A stretch of DNA of 64,000 nt from Pseudoduganella flava (GCF_007830495.1 NZ_VLKW01000001.1:806001-870000), one strand, 5' to 3'. Counted from the first letter of the stretch, positions 1 to 8,659 are shown. A program made the numbers and translations. Notes: a model not told the origin generated them from the sequence alone.

Positions 1-142
1 ACTGCGCGCATGCCGCTCCTCGCTGACTGGACAGGGGACACTATAGCGACCGCGATGCCATTCGGGCAACCGCTTTGACGTCCCGTTTGCCGCTTAAGCG
101 CACCTTAATCCCGCCCAACGCTGCTTACGTTGGCGCAAAAAA

Positions 143-151
143 TGGTAATCT
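143..151 (+). promoter_or_regulatory. possible extended -10 promoter of dsbA
   Basis: The sequence TGGTAATCT matches an extended -10 element (TG, one base, TAATCT) 44 bases before the dsbA start. No convincing -35 is seen at the right distance. The rest of bases 1-194 shows no supportable gene; any coding sequence there would be the tail of a gene outside the window. Confidence 0.35.
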
Positions 152-194
152 CGCGGCGTTCGACATTTCAACGTCCCAACCAAGAAGGAAGATC

Positions 195-842
195 ATGCGT
201 TTTCTGCGCCTCATGCTTGCCGCCACCGCCCTGCTGGGCTTCACCGCCACGTCGCAGGCTGCCGCTCCTGGCTACCAGACCCTGTCCACTCCCGTGCCGG
301 TGACGGCGCAGGGCAAGAAGGTCGAGGTCATCGAGTTCTTCATGTACACGTGCCCGCACTGCTACGCGCTCGATCCGCTGCTGGAGGAATGGGTCAAGAA
401 GCAGGGCGACAAGATCGTGTTCCGCCGCCTGCACTTCGCGCAAGGCCCGACCGATCCGCTGGCGCACGCGTACGTGACGCTGGAAGCGATGGGCCAGACG
501 GAGCTCGTGCACACGAAGATCCTGCGTGCGATCCATGGCGAGCGCCAGCGCATCTACCGTTCCGACGACGACCTGAAGGCTTTCCTGTTCAAGAACGGCA
601 TCGACAAGGCCCGCTACGAACAATCCTTTAATTCCTTCGGTGTGCAGACTAAGATGAAGCAGTTGCCCGGCCTGATCACGAAGTACCAGGTCACGTCCGC
701 GCCGACGCTCGTCGTCGATGGCCGCTACATGACGTCGCCGTCGCTGGCCGGTTCGCCGGGCACGAGCGAGGCGCAGGCCGGCCGTGACACGATCGCCGTG
801 CTCGACCAGCTTGTCGCAAAGGCGGCGGCGGAGAAGAAGTAA
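195..842 (+). CDS. dsbA: thiol:disulfide interchange protein DsbA
   Basis: A periplasmic oxidase that introduces disulfide bonds into exported proteins and is normally recharged by DsbB. The 215-residue product has a signal peptide (residues 1 to about 23, hydrophobic core then SQAAA) and a thioredoxin fold with the DsbA-type active site CPHC at C53-C56. The cis-proline loop appears as SAPT near residue 172. Upstream in-frame codons from base 75 add 40 residues ahead of the signal peptide. ATG 195 is preferred because AAGGAA lies just before it and it places the signal peptide at the N-terminus. A small membrane protein follows 13 bases downstream, probably in the same transcript. Length and motifs fit the family well. 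Confidence 0.93.
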   Translation: MRFLRLMLAATALLGFTATSQAAAPGYQTLSTPVPVTAQGKKVEVIEFFMYTCPHCYALDPLLEEWVKKQGDKIVFRRLHFAQGPTDPLAHAYVTLEAMGQTELVHTKILRAIHGERQRIYRSDDDLKAFLFKNGIDKARYEQSFNSFGVQTKMKQLPGLITKYQVTSAPTLVVDGRYMTSPSLAGSPGTSEAQAGRDTIAVLDQLVAKAAAEKK

Positions 843-855
843 CCGAGGAAGCATC

Positions 856-1167
856 ATGACGGATCGTGAAGAAGGCATCATGAAGATGTACGACGCGCTG
901 GAGCCGGACGAAAAGCGGCTGTTCAGCGTCAGCAACGTCAACCATCTCGCATGGAGCCTGGTGGTCTTGCTGCTCGTGTTGGCCGGCTGGCTGGCCACGG
1001 CGCTAGTCAATGCCGAGAACCAGCGCAACGCGCTGATGACGAGGCAATGCCAGGACCGCGTGTTCAAGGAGGAGGTCGACAAGACGTGCCTCCTGACCGT
1101 CCACTCGCGCGAGCACTGGTGGCAGCACCTCAGCTATGCGCTGGGGCATCTGTCGCCGGAGAAGTAA
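856..1167 (+). CDS. small single-pass membrane protein, function unknown
   Basis: A 103-residue protein I do not recognise. It begins with an acidic/charged stretch (residues 1-30), has one hydrophobic segment at about residues 31-50 (leucine/valine-rich), then a polar C-terminal part with two cysteines (QCQD and KTCLL) and a WW pair. ATG 856 is chosen because GAGGAAG precedes it by about five bases. The gene follows dsbA by 13 bases and is closed by a strong terminator, so the two are probably co-transcribed. If the C-terminal part is periplasmic, its two cysteines could be DsbA substrates, but that is only a guess from context. Confidence 0.7.
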   Translation: MTDREEGIMKMYDALEPDEKRLFSVSNVNHLAWSLVVLLLVLAGWLATALVNAENQRNALMTRQCQDRVFKEEVDKTCLLTVHSREHWWQHLSYALGHLSPEK

Positions 1168-1177
1168 GACAACAACA

Positions 1178-1205
1178 AGCCCGCACCGCGGGCTTTTCGT
1201 TTTTG
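1178..1205 (+). terminator. rho-independent terminator of the dsbA operon
   Basis: A perfect 7-bp stem AGCCCGC/GCGGGCT with a 3-base loop is followed by a T-rich run. It lies 10 bases after the stop codon of the preceding gene. Confidence 0.85.
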
Positions 1206-1225
1206 GCAGTGCGTCAGGTTGTTGC

Positions 1226-1275
1226 ACCCCAAATGCAAAATCTTGGGTCGGACCCGACGGGTCCGACCTTGGCGC
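1226..1275 (+). repeat. intergenic palindromic repeat, GGTCGGACCC family, copy 1
   Basis: Contains a perfect 10-bp hairpin (GGTCGGACCC, 3-base loop, GGGTCCGACC at 1246-1268), preceded by CACCCCAAATGCAAAATCTT. The whole unit, including that flank, is repeated in inverted orientation at 8660-8716, so it is a dispersed element and not just a terminator. Confidence 0.7.
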
Positions 1276-1282
1276 GCCGGCT

Positions 1283-1621
1283 TCACGCGACCGTATCGAT
1301 GCGCGTCGTCTGTTTGGCGGAAGCCTCCTCCATCTGCTGCTGCACCAGCTCCCGCAGCTTGGCCTCGACGCCCTTGCGCTCCTCCGGCGACATGCCGGCC
1401 ACGTCGTCCTCCGTCAGCCCCAGCTTCTTCAGCAGGTCCGCGCGCATGCGCTGCTCGGGCGTCATCTTGACGTAATCCTCCAGCTCCTGGGCCGCCGTCT
1501 TCGGCGCCGCGCCCGTGGCCTGGCTCAGCGCGTCGGCGAAGCTGCCTTTCGCACCGCTGGTCTTCGTGGTGTTGGGGATGATCGAGGTGTTGCGCAGCGC
1601 GCTGATCGGGTCTGTTGCCAT
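1283..1621 (-). CDS. conserved-looking hypothetical protein
   Basis: A 112-residue soluble protein with no signal peptide or membrane segment. The N-terminal third is polar and low in structure. From about residue 45 it is helical and charged, with two similar motifs: MTPEQRMRADLLKKLGL near residue 53 and MSPEERKGVEAKLREL near residue 76. The two MxPExR phrases look like an internal repeat. ATG 1621 is supported by an upstream AAAGGA on the minus strand. It ends just beside a dispersed repeat. I do not recognise a family with a known function, and no neighbour suggests a role. Confidence 0.6.
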   Translation of the reverse strand: MATDPISALRNTSIIPNTTKTSGAKGSFADALSQATGAAPKTAAQELEDYVKMTPEQRMRADLLKKLGLTEDDVAGMSPEERKGVEAKLRELVQQQMEEASAKQTTRIDTVA

Positions 1622-1684
1622 CGTCGTTCCTTTGCGGTTGTTTGACGAAGAGTCACAGCGGAGGGACGCGGAAAAGCCAGGCGG

Positions 1685-2023
1685 TTACAGGCGCATCAGC
1701 CGCTTGTAGAGCAGGGACTGGAAATCCTGGTTGCCGCTGTAGACCATGTGGATCGTGATGGACTGCGCATCGTCGTCGATCTCGTACAGGACTTTCGTAT
1801 GGGTGTCGTGCACGAGCACCCGGAAGGTCGCGATGCCCAGCCGGGTCAACTCCGGCGGGACGATGCCCATGTGCGGCTGGGTGGCCAGCAGCTCCAGCTT
1901 GTCCATCAGGGCGGCGTACGCGTCATCGGCCACCGCGTCGCCCCAGCGGTAGCGCACGTAGTCGATGCGCTCGACGATGTCGTCCTCCGCGGCCGCCAGG
2001 ATGGCGACGGCGTACCCGCTCAC
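1685..2023 (-). CDS. ParE/RelE-type toxin of a toxin-antitoxin pair
   Basis: A 112-residue RelE/ParE-superfamily protein. It has the expected N-terminal helical part (AAAEDDIVERIDYVRYRWG), a central segment around TQPHMGIVPPEL, the strand FRVLVHDTHTKVLYEID, and a C-terminal strand ending near VYSGNQDF. ParE members poison gyrase and RelE members cleave mRNA; the sequence alone does not say which applies here. Its start overlaps the stop of the upstream antitoxin gene by 4 bases (ATGA at 2020-2023), the usual arrangement for translational coupling of such pairs. The product is slightly longer than typical ParE (about 95-100 residues). Confidence 0.8.
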   Translation of the reverse strand: MSGYAVAILAAAEDDIVERIDYVRYRWGDAVADDAYAALMDKLELLATQPHMGIVPPELTRLGIATFRVLVHDTHTKVLYEIDDDAQSITIHMVYSGNQDFQSLLYKRLMRL

Positions 2024-2310
2024 GCTTCCTTCCGCCGGCGCGCCAGCACGCGCTGGTTCAGGTCTTCACGCGCCGCGGAGAGCGGCCTGACATCGCCTTT
2101 GTCGGCTTGCCGCTTGCCCAGCTGGATCAGCTTCAGCAGGGCATTGGTTTCCTGCGTCTGGTAGTACTCTTCCATGCTGACGCACACGAACGAGGGCACG
2201 CCGTTCTGCGTGATCACGACCGTCGAGGCATTTTCCGCCACTTCGCGGGCCACGTCGGCCGTGTTGGTCTTCAGGTAGGAAATCGGGCGGTAGGTCTTGG
2301 CGACGTCCAT
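2020..2310 (-). CDS. Phd/YefM-family antitoxin
   Basis: A 96-residue antitoxin. Residues 1-60 fit the Phd/YefM DNA-binding fold: PISYLKTNTADVAREVAEN, then VVITQNGVPSFVCVSMEEYY. The charged C-terminus (about residues 65-96, ending RRRKEA) would be the toxin-neutralising tail. It is the first gene of the pair, and GGAGGC precedes the ATG. A near-consensus promoter overlapped by an imperfect palindrome lies just upstream, as expected for autoregulation by the antitoxin or the complex. Known family behaviour supports the role; the cognate relationship is inferred from the 4-base overlap. Confidence 0.82.
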   Translation of the reverse strand: MDVAKTYRPISYLKTNTADVAREVAENASTVVITQNGVPSFVCVSMEEYYQTQETNALLKLIQLGKRQADKGDVRPLSAAREDLNQRVLARRRKEA

Positions 2311-2330
2311 GATGCCTCCGGTAGGGTGGT

Positions 2331-2378
2331 ACTAAATTCAGACAGAATTCAGTATAGCATGAGCGTCTTGAGCGTCAA
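2331..2378 (-). promoter_or_regulatory. promoter and likely autoregulatory operator of the toxin-antitoxin pair
   Basis: Read on the minus strand, TTGACG (2378-2373) and TATACT (2356-2351) are spaced 16 bp. A 23-bp imperfect palindrome (2331-2353; 18 of 23 positions symmetric, with GAATTC/GAATTT half-sites) overlaps the end of the -10. The -35 lies over the final codons of the upstream GH3 gene. Confidence 0.7.
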
Positions 2379-4774
2379 CCTTTGTCCACCAGTAACTTCG
2401 CCGACTTCAGCCGCACGCTGTCCGGCCCGGTGTGAATCGTGAAGCTGCCGGGTTCCACGACGCGCCGCATGTCGACGTTGTAGAACGCCAGGTCGGCCGG
2501 CCGGATGTCGAACGCCACCGTCTTCTTCTCGCCCGGTGCCAATGTCACGCGGCGGAACGCCTTCAGCTCCAGCACGGGGCGGGTCACGGACGACACGTCG
2601 TCGCGGATGTACAGCTGCACCACCTCGTCGCCCGGCACGGCACCGGTGTTCGTCACGTCGACCTCGACCCGCGTGCTCTCGTCCGGCCGGATCGTGGCCT
2701 TGGCGAGGCGCGGTGCCGAGATGTCGAACGTCGTGTACGACAGGCCGAAGCCGAACGGGAACAAAGGCTTGGTGCTGCCGTCGATGTAGCCGCGCCGCGC
2801 GGAAGGCTTGTGGTTGTAGAAGATCGGCAGCTGACCCACATGGCGGGCAAAGGACACGGGCAGTTTGCCGCCCGGGTTCACGCGGCCGAACAGCACGTCC
2901 GCCGCCGCGTTGCCCGTTTCCTGGCCCAGGTACCAGCCTTCGACGATCGCGTCGGCCCGCTCGGCGACCAGGTTGATCGACATCGGCCGGCCGTTCAGCA
3001 GGAACACGACGGTCGGCTTGCCGAGCTCGAAGATCGCCCTGGCCAGGTCGTTCTGCTGGCCCAGCAGGTCCAGCGTGGCGCGGTCGCCAAGGTGCGTGTC
3101 GGCCCATGCTTCGCGGCTCGTCTGTTCGTTGTCGCCGAGGACCAGCACGATCGTGTCCGCCGCCTTCGCTGCCTGCACGGCCTCGGCGATCAGCCGGGCG
3201 TTGACTTCCGGCGCCGTCCAGCGGATCTCGTCCTTGCCCCAGATGCGTTCCTCGGTGATGCGCACGCCTTCGCGGTAGTCGAACGCGAAGCCCTGCGCCT
3301 TGGCCTCGGCTTGCAACGCATCGTGGATCGACACCACGTGGCGTGGCACGTCGGAGTAGCCGCCGATCGGCGTGTCCTTCGCGTGGGTGCCGAGCAGCAG
3401 CAGCTTGCCGACCTTGCTGGCCTTCAGCGGCAGTACGCCCTTGTCGTTCTTCAGCAGCACCACGGAGCGGCCCGCCGCCTCGCGCGCCAGCGCCACGGCA
3501 TCCGGCGTCGCCGTCAGGCTGTCGGCACGGGCCGCGTCGCAATAGGGGTTCTCGAACAGGCCCGCGTCGAACTTCAGCGCCAGGATGCGGCGCACGATCG
3601 TATCGATCTCCTGCACGGAGACCTTGCCTTCCTTGACCAGTTCCGCGAGGTGCCGGTAGCCGTGGCCGTCCGGCGTTTCGATGTCGACACCGGCCTTCAC
3701 CGCGTAATAGCCCGCTTCCTTCGGCGTCGCGGCCAGGTGGTGGCGGGTGACGAGTTCCTTGATGCCCATGTAGTCGGACACCATCACGCCCTTGAAGCCC
3801 CATTCCTTGCGGGCGACCGTTTCCAGCATCCACCGGTTCGCGTGCGACGGCACGCCACCGATCTCGTTATACGACGGCATGATGGCGGCGACGTTCGTCT
3901 CGCGCACGAGGCGCTCGAACGGCGGGAAGAACTCCTCGCGCAGCGTCCGTTCGCTGACCTCCGCCGGGCCGATGTTCGTGCCCGATTCCGGCTGGCCGTG
4001 GCCCGTCATGTGCTTCAGGGTCGCGTACACCTTGTCGGCGGCGAGCTTGCGCCCGGTGCCGGAAAAGCCGATGACGGCGCCCTTGCCGATCTCGGTGGAC
4101 AGGTGCGGGTCTTCACCGTACGTCTCCTCGATACGGCCCCAGCGCGGCTCGCGCGCCACGTCGACGACGGGGGCCAGCGCGAAGTTCGCGCCCCGTGCCC
4201 GCATTTCGCGCGCCGCCACGGCAAAGACTTTCGTCACGAGATCGGGATCGAACGACGATGCCAGGCCGATCGCCTGCGGGAACGACGTCGCGTCGCGCGC
4301 CGCGTAACCGTGCAGCGCTTCCTCGTGCAGGAACAGCGGGATGCCCAGGCGCGTCTGCTCCAGCGCCCATTTCTGCACCGCGTTCGAGTAGGCCGCCGTC
4401 TCGGCCGCATTGCGGTTCGGCCGGGCGCCGTCGTCGCCGGCCGCGGCGGCTCCGCCGGCATCGGACTTGCCCTGCCGGTCCGACGGGCGGGCCAGCATGC
4501 CCAGGCCGTGCGGATAGACTTGTGACGCCTTGGCGGCCGAAAATGCGCCGTTGTCCTCGATCTTGCCCTTGCCGCTCCACACGCAATCCATCTGCGCGAT
4601 CTTCTCTTCCAAGGTCATGCGCTTCATCAGGTCGTCGACCCGCCTGGCTGTCGGTGCCGCAGGGTCCTTGTACAGCGGCCGGCCTGGTGCGGCCAGCGCC
4701 AAGGTGGGCAAGGTGGCGGCGGCGCCCGCGGTCGCGAGGAATTTGCGGCGGCCCTGGTTCGTCTCGTCGTGCAT
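2375..4774 (-). CDS. GH3 family beta-glycosidase (beta-xylosidase/beta-glucosidase type), Tat-exported
   Basis: A 799-residue exo-acting glycosidase. A twin-arginine signal (GRRKFLATAGAAATLPTLALA, residues 8-28) implies folded export. The N-terminal barrel domain contains RMTLEEKIAQMDCVW, the substrate loop KHMTGHGQPESGTN and the catalytic nucleophile Asp334 in VMVSDYMGI. The alpha/beta sandwich domain follows, and the C-terminal 120 residues form the fibronectin-III-like domain (TNTGAVPGDEVVQLYI). Much longer in-frame reading is possible upstream, but ATG 4774 starts the Tat signal. GH3 enzymes remove terminal xylose or glucose from oligosaccharides. Its position 47 bases downstream of the xylose transporter genes makes xylo-oligosaccharides the likely substrate. 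The exact sugar specificity cannot be read from sequence. Confidence 0.9.
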   Translation of the reverse strand: MHDETNQGRRKFLATAGAAATLPTLALAAPGRPLYKDPAAPTARRVDDLMKRMTLEEKIAQMDCVWSGKGKIEDNGAFSAAKASQVYPHGLGMLARPSDRQGKSDAGGAAAAGDDGARPNRNAAETAAYSNAVQKWALEQTRLGIPLFLHEEALHGYAARDATSFPQAIGLASSFDPDLVTKVFAVAAREMRARGANFALAPVVDVAREPRWGRIEETYGEDPHLSTEIGKGAVIGFSGTGRKLAADKVYATLKHMTGHGQPESGTNIGPAEVSERTLREEFFPPFERLVRETNVAAIMPSYNEIGGVPSHANRWMLETVARKEWGFKGVMVSDYMGIKELVTRHHLAATPKEAGYYAVKAGVDIETPDGHGYRHLAELVKEGKVSVQEIDTIVRRILALKFDAGLFENPYCDAARADSLTATPDAVALAREAAGRSVVLLKNDKGVLPLKASKVGKLLLLGTHAKDTPIGGYSDVPRHVVSIHDALQAEAKAQGFAFDYREGVRITEERIWGKDEIRWTAPEVNARLIAEAVQAAKAADTIVLVLGDNEQTSREAWADTHLGDRATLDLLGQQNDLARAIFELGKPTVVFLLNGRPMSINLVAERADAIVEGWYLGQETGNAAADVLFGRVNPGGKLPVSFARHVGQLPIFYNHKPSARRGYIDGSTKPLFPFGFGLSYTTFDISAPRLAKATIRPDESTRVEVDVTNTGAVPGDEVVQLYIRDDVSSVTRPVLELKAFRRVTLAPGEKKTVAFDIRPADLAFYNVDMRRVVEPGSFTIHTGPDSVRLKSAKLLVDKG

Positions 4775-4821
4775 CGTGTCTCCGTTATTTTTTATGTCGT
4801 GCGCAAGCGCGGGGCGGTGCG

Positions 4822-5964
4822 TCAGCGGCGGCCGGTACGCGTGGCGACGTCGACCCAGACCGCCAGCGTCAGGATGGCGCCCTTGACGATCATCTGCCAG
4901 TACGTGTCCACGTCCAGCATCGACATGCCGTTGTCCAGGCTCGCCATCACGAGCGCGCCGATCAGCGCGCCGTACACGGTGCCCGAGCCGCCGCGCATCG
5001 ACGTGCCGCCGATGAAGCAGGCGGCGATCGCATCGAGTTCGCCCGACGTGCCGGCCGATGGCGCACCTGCCGCGAGGCGAGCCGTGTTGATCAAGCCGGC
5101 GAGGGCGCACATCAGGCCCATGATCCCGAAGATCCACAGCTTGACGGCTTTGACGTTGATGCCGGACAGGCGCGTCGCTTCCATGTTCGAGCCGACCGCG
5201 TAGATGCGGCGCCCGAACACGGTCTGCGTCGTCATGTAGGTAAAGATGCCCAGCAGTGCGAGCAGCAGCAGTACCGGCAGCGGAATGCCTTCATAGCTGT
5301 TCAGCGTCGTCACGAAAGCGGCAAGGGCCGCGGCGATGATCGCCAGGCGCAGCCCGTCGCGCCACATCGGCGCCTGTTCCAGGCCGTGATGCGCGCGGCT
5401 GCGGCGCTGCCGCCACGTCAGGTAGACGGCCACCGCGAACAGCGCCACGCACAGCATGACGCCCCATTGCGGCGGCAGGTAGCCCTGGCCGATGTAGACG
5501 AAGTTGTCCGACACGGGCGCGATCGTCACGCCGCCCGTCACGCCCAGCAGGATGCCCCGATACGCCAGCATGCCGCCCAGGCCGACGATGAACGACGGGA
5601 TATGCAGGTAGGCCGTCAGATAGCCATTGAACAGGCCAATGAACAGCCCGACGGCCAGCACGGCGAGCATGTTGACGGGCAGGCCCATGCCGTGCGTGAC
5701 GTCGAGCACGGCCGCGATGCCGCCCAGGAGACCGAGCAGTGAACCGACCGACAGGTCGATCTCGCCGGCGATGATCACCAGCGACATGCCGCAGGCCAGG
5801 ATGCCGGTGACGGCCATCTGCCGCATCAGGTTCGACATATTGCGCGGCGTGAGGAAGCCGCCTTCCGTCATCCACGTGAAGAAGCCCCAGATCAGCACGA
5901 TCGCGACCAGCAGGGCCAGCATCTTGTATTGCGTGAACAGCTTTTTGAACTGGTTGTTTTTCAT
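4822..5964 (-). CDS. xylH: D-xylose ABC transporter permease
   Basis: A 380-residue inner-membrane permease of the BPD_transp_2 sugar family (XylH/RbsC/AraH). Around ten hydrophobic segments are visible, starting at MLALLVAIVLIWGFFTW. The family signature region GEIDLSVGSLLGL (near residue 67) and the late motif GGTSMRGGSGTVYGALIGAL are clear. It would form the channel through which XylG-driven uptake moves xylose bound by XylF. It starts 8 bases after the end of xylG, so the three genes form one operon. The hydrophilic insert with RQRRSRAHHG near residue 188 is typical of XylH, which is longer than RbsC. Confidence 0.92.
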   Translation of the reverse strand: MKNNQFKKLFTQYKMLALLVAIVLIWGFFTWMTEGGFLTPRNMSNLMRQMAVTGILACGMSLVIIAGEIDLSVGSLLGLLGGIAAVLDVTHGMGLPVNMLAVLAVGLFIGLFNGYLTAYLHIPSFIVGLGGMLAYRGILLGVTGGVTIAPVSDNFVYIGQGYLPPQWGVMLCVALFAVAVYLTWRQRRSRAHHGLEQAPMWRDGLRLAIIAAALAAFVTTLNSYEGIPLPVLLLLALLGIFTYMTTQTVFGRRIYAVGSNMEATRLSGINVKAVKLWIFGIMGLMCALAGLINTARLAAGAPSAGTSGELDAIAACFIGGTSMRGGSGTVYGALIGALVMASLDNGMSMLDVDTYWQMIVKGAILTLAVWVDVATRTGRR

Positions 5965-5972
5965 GGTGTGTT

Positions 5973-7508
5973 TCAGTGCAGGGGTTGCGCCAGCGCGGCG
6001 GCCAGCAACTTTTCCTGCGTGAGGTTGTCGTTGACGAAGTCGCCGCGCAACTGGCCTTCGCCGATCACGAGCACGCGGTCCGATACGCCCAGCACTTCCT
6101 GCAGCTCGGACGAGACCATGATGATCGAGATCCCTTCCGCCGCCAGGTTCAGCATCAACTGGTAGATCTCGAACTTCGCGCCCACGTCCACGCCGCGCGT
6201 GGGTTCGTCGAGGATCAGGATCTTCGGTTTCGTCAGCAGCATCTTCGACAGCACGGCCTTCTGCTGGTTGCCGCCGGAGAGGCCGGTGATCGGCAGGAAC
6301 GGGCTCGCCGTCTTCAGCTTCAGCCGGCCGATCTCTGCGCGGATCACCTTCAGTTCCTCATCCTGGTCGATGCGGGCATCGTGGGAAAACTGCCGCAGCA
6401 CGGCCATCGTCATGTTCTGGCCCACCGACAGGTCGGGCACGATGCCGTGGTGCTTGCGGTCTTCCGGTACCATCGCCAGGCCCGTGCGGATCGACTTCAA
6501 CGGACTGCCGGTATCCCAGCGCTGGCCTTCGTACAGCACCTGCGCCTGATACGGCCCCTGATACGAACCGAAGATGGCGGAGACAAGTTCCGTGCGCCCC
6601 GCGCCGACAAGGCCCGCGATGCCGAGGATCTCGCCGCGCCGTAGCGTGAACGACACGTCGTCGACGCGCTTGCGTTGCGGGTTGTCGGCATCCCAGCACG
6701 TCACGTTGCGCGCCTCGAACACCACTTCGCCCGGCGTGTGCGTGCGGGGAGGGTAGAGCTGGTTCATCTCGCGGCCCACCATCTGCGCGATGATCTTTTC
6801 CACGCTCATCTCGCGCATCGGTGTCGTGGCGATGTGCTGGCCGTCGCGGATCGTCACGATCGTGTCGCAGATCGCCTCGATCTCGTCGAGCTTGTGCGAG
6901 ATGTAGATGCAGGTGACGCCCTTGGCTTTCAGCTGGTGGATGATGCCCAGCAGGATGCGGATCTCGGACGTCGTCAGCGACGACGACGGCTCGTCCAGGA
7001 TCAGCAGCCGGGCGTTCTTGTTCAGCGCCTTGGCGATCTCGATCAGTTGCTGGTGGCCGCCGCCGTACTGCTTCACGGGCAGCACCACGTTGACGTCGCG
7101 GATGTTCAGTTCGGCCAGCAGTTCGACGGCGCGGCGGTTCATCGCATCGTAGTCGAGCCGCCCGCCCGGCAGCGTGATCTCGTTCCCGAGGAAGATGTTC
7201 TCCGTGACGGACAGCTCCGGCACCAGCATCAGTTCCTGGTGGATGATGACGATGCCGGCAGCCTCAGTCTCGCGGATGGACGTGGCCTGCAGCGGCGCGC
7301 CATCCCACAGGATCTCGCCGCTGTAGGTACCGTGCGGGTAAACGCCCGACAGCACCTTCATCAGCGTGGACTTGCCCGCGCCGTTCTCGCCGCACAGGCC
7401 GACGCATTCGCCGGCCTTCACCTTGATGTCGATACCGTTCAGCGCGCGGACACCGTCGAACTCCTTGACGATGCCGCGCATCTCCAGAAGATACTCGCTC
7501 ATGCTCAT
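5973..7508 (-). CDS. xylG: D-xylose ABC transporter ATP-binding protein
   Basis: A 511-residue cytoplasmic ATPase with two fused ABC domains. The first half has Walker [10 protein letters not shown], a signature-like [14 protein letters not shown] and Walker [12 protein letters not shown]. The second half has the degenerate Walker [11 protein letters not shown] usual in sugar importers and the signature [15 protein letters not shown]. Two in-frame ATGs (7508 and 7502) fit, and neither has a clear Shine-Dalgarno. ATG 7508 is chosen because it overlaps (ATGA) the stop of the last of three tiny ORFs built from a 14-bp repeat that starts at the xylF stop codon. Translation may therefore depend on re-initiation after xylF. 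Confidence 0.93.
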   Translation of the reverse strand: MSMSEYLLEMRGIVKEFDGVRALNGIDIKVKAGECVGLCGENGAGKSTLMKVLSGVYPHGTYSGEILWDGAPLQATSIRETEAAGIVIIHQELMLVPELSVTENIFLGNEITLPGGRLDYDAMNRRAVELLAELNIRDVNVVLPVKQYGGGHQQLIEIAKALNKNARLLILDEPSSSLTTSEIRILLGIIHQLKAKGVTCIYISHKLDEIEAICDTIVTIRDGQHIATTPMREMSVEKIIAQMVGREMNQLYPPRTHTPGEVVFEARNVTCWDADNPQRKRVDDVSFTLRRGEILGIAGLVGAGRTELVSAIFGSYQGPYQAQVLYEGQRWDTGSPLKSIRTGLAMVPEDRKHHGIVPDLSVGQNMTMAVLRQFSHDARIDQDEELKVIRAEIGRLKLKTASPFLPITGLSGGNQQKAVLSKMLLTKPKILILDEPTRGVDVGAKFEIYQLMLNLAAEGISIIMVSSELQEVLGVSDRVLVIGEGQLRGDFVNDNLTQEKLLAAALAQPLH

Positions 7509-7550
7509 TTGCGTACAATCATTTGCGTGCAATCATTTGCGTGCAACCAT
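7506..7550 (-). repeat. three 14-bp tandem repeats forming coupled 5-codon mini-ORFs between xylF and xylG
   Basis: On the minus strand the unit ATTGCACGCAAATG recurs three times with one or two changes. Reading from the xylF stop (TGATG at 7552-7548) gives ATG GTT GCA CGC AAA TGA, then ATG ATT GCA CGC AAA TGA, then ATG ATT GTA CGC AAA TGA. Each stop overlaps the next ATG by the ATGA arrangement, and the last overlaps the xylG ATG at 7508. This is seen directly in the sequence; a role in translational relay is inference. Confidence 0.85.
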
Positions 7551-8548
7551 CAGTTCGCGGTCAGCTGGGCCTTTGAGTAGAAGCCGTCGTCGGCCAGCAC
7601 CTGCACGTTGGCTTTCGTCAGCGGAATGGGTTTCAGCAGCAGCGTCGGGACCTGCTTCGTGCCGTTGTTGTACTGCGAGTTGAACGCGGGCTTCTCGTTG
7701 CGCACCAGCTGCACGGAGAGCTTGGCTGCCTCGGTGGCGATCAGCTTCAGCGGCTTGTAGACGGTCATCGCCTGCGTGCCGGCGATCACGCGCTTGACGG
7801 CGGCGAGGTCCGCATCCTGGCCGGACACGGGCACCTTGCCCTGCAGCCTCTGGGCCGTCAGGGCCTGGATCGCGCCGCCGGCCGTCGCGTCGTTCGACGC
7901 GACGACGGCATCGATCTTGTTGTTGTTCGCGGTCAGCGCGTTCTCGATGATGGCCATCGCCTCGGAAGCGCTCCAGTCCTTGACCCACTGCTTGCCGACG
8001 ACCTTGATGTCGCCCTTGTCGATCAGCGGCTGCAGCACCTTCAGCTGGCCTTCGCGCAGCATCTTCGCATTGTTGTCCGTCGGCGCGCCGCCCAGCAGGT
8101 AGTAATTCCCCTTCGGCTTGATGGCCTTGATCGCCTCGGCCTGCAGCTCGCCCACCTTCTGGTTGTCGAACGAGATGTAGGCATCGACATCGGAGTTCAG
8201 GATCAGGCGGTCGTACGACACGACCTTGATCTTCGCCTTCTTCGCCTCGCGGATCGCGTTGTTCAGCACCGTGGCGTTGTACGGCACGATCACGAGCACG
8301 TCGACGCCGCGCGAGATCAGGTTCTCGATCTGCGAAATCTGGCGCTGCTCGCTGGCGTCGGCCGACTGCACGTACACCTTGGCGCCGAGGCGCTCGGCTT
8401 CCTTGACAAAATAATCGCGATCGCGCGTCCAGCGCTCGAGGCGCAGGTCGTCGATGCAGAAGCCGATCTTCGGATTTTTCGCGTCCGCCAGCGCGGCGGT
8501 GGAGGTGAGGGCGAGCAGGATGCTTGCGACTGCAATCTTGAACTTCAT
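7550..8548 (-). CDS. xylF: D-xylose-binding periplasmic protein
   Basis: A 332-residue periplasmic binding protein (Peripla_BP_4 family). Residues 1-21 are a signal peptide (basic N-terminus, ILLALTSTAALA). The mature part begins KNPKIGFCIDDLRLERW, characteristic of XylF, with ligand-region phrases VVSYDRLILNSDVDAYISFDN and VSGQDADLAAVKRV. It captures D-xylose and delivers it to XylGH. AGGAGA sits 8 bases before the ATG. It is the promoter-proximal gene of xylFGH and the downstream GH3 gene. Length and motifs agree closely with the family. None of the four CGCTAACA sites seen elsewhere in the locus is present upstream. Confidence 0.95.
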   Translation of the reverse strand: MKFKIAVASILLALTSTAALADAKNPKIGFCIDDLRLERWTRDRDYFVKEAERLGAKVYVQSADASEQRQISQIENLISRGVDVLVIVPYNATVLNNAIREAKKAKIKVVSYDRLILNSDVDAYISFDNQKVGELQAEAIKAIKPKGNYYLLGGAPTDNNAKMLREGQLKVLQPLIDKGDIKVVGKQWVKDWSASEAMAIIENALTANNNKIDAVVASNDATAGGAIQALTAQRLQGKVPVSGQDADLAAVKRVIAGTQAMTVYKPLKLIATEAAKLSVQLVRNEKPAFNSQYNNGTKQVPTLLLKPIPLTKANVQVLADDGFYSKAQLTAN

Positions 8549-8659
8549 GTTTGTCTCCTAAGATGGTGGCCTGTGGCCTGTTGTTGTTATCTTTGGACTG
8601 CGATTGAATGCTTGCTTAGCTCATCGTATGCGTGACGGTATTGCTGTTTGAACCCAACG

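Noticed and set aside
1..78. Tail of an upstream gene ending at the TGA at 76-78
   Set aside because: One frame is open from base 1, but 25 codons without motifs are too few to support a call.
75..194. N-terminal extension of DsbA by 40 residues
   Set aside because: It would place the signal peptide internally; ATG 195 has a ribosome site and a normal signal sequence.
1246..1268. Simple terminator for the gene ending at 1283
   Set aside because: The flanks as well as the hairpin are repeated at 8660-8716, and no T-run follows on the minus strand, so it is better called a dispersed repeat.
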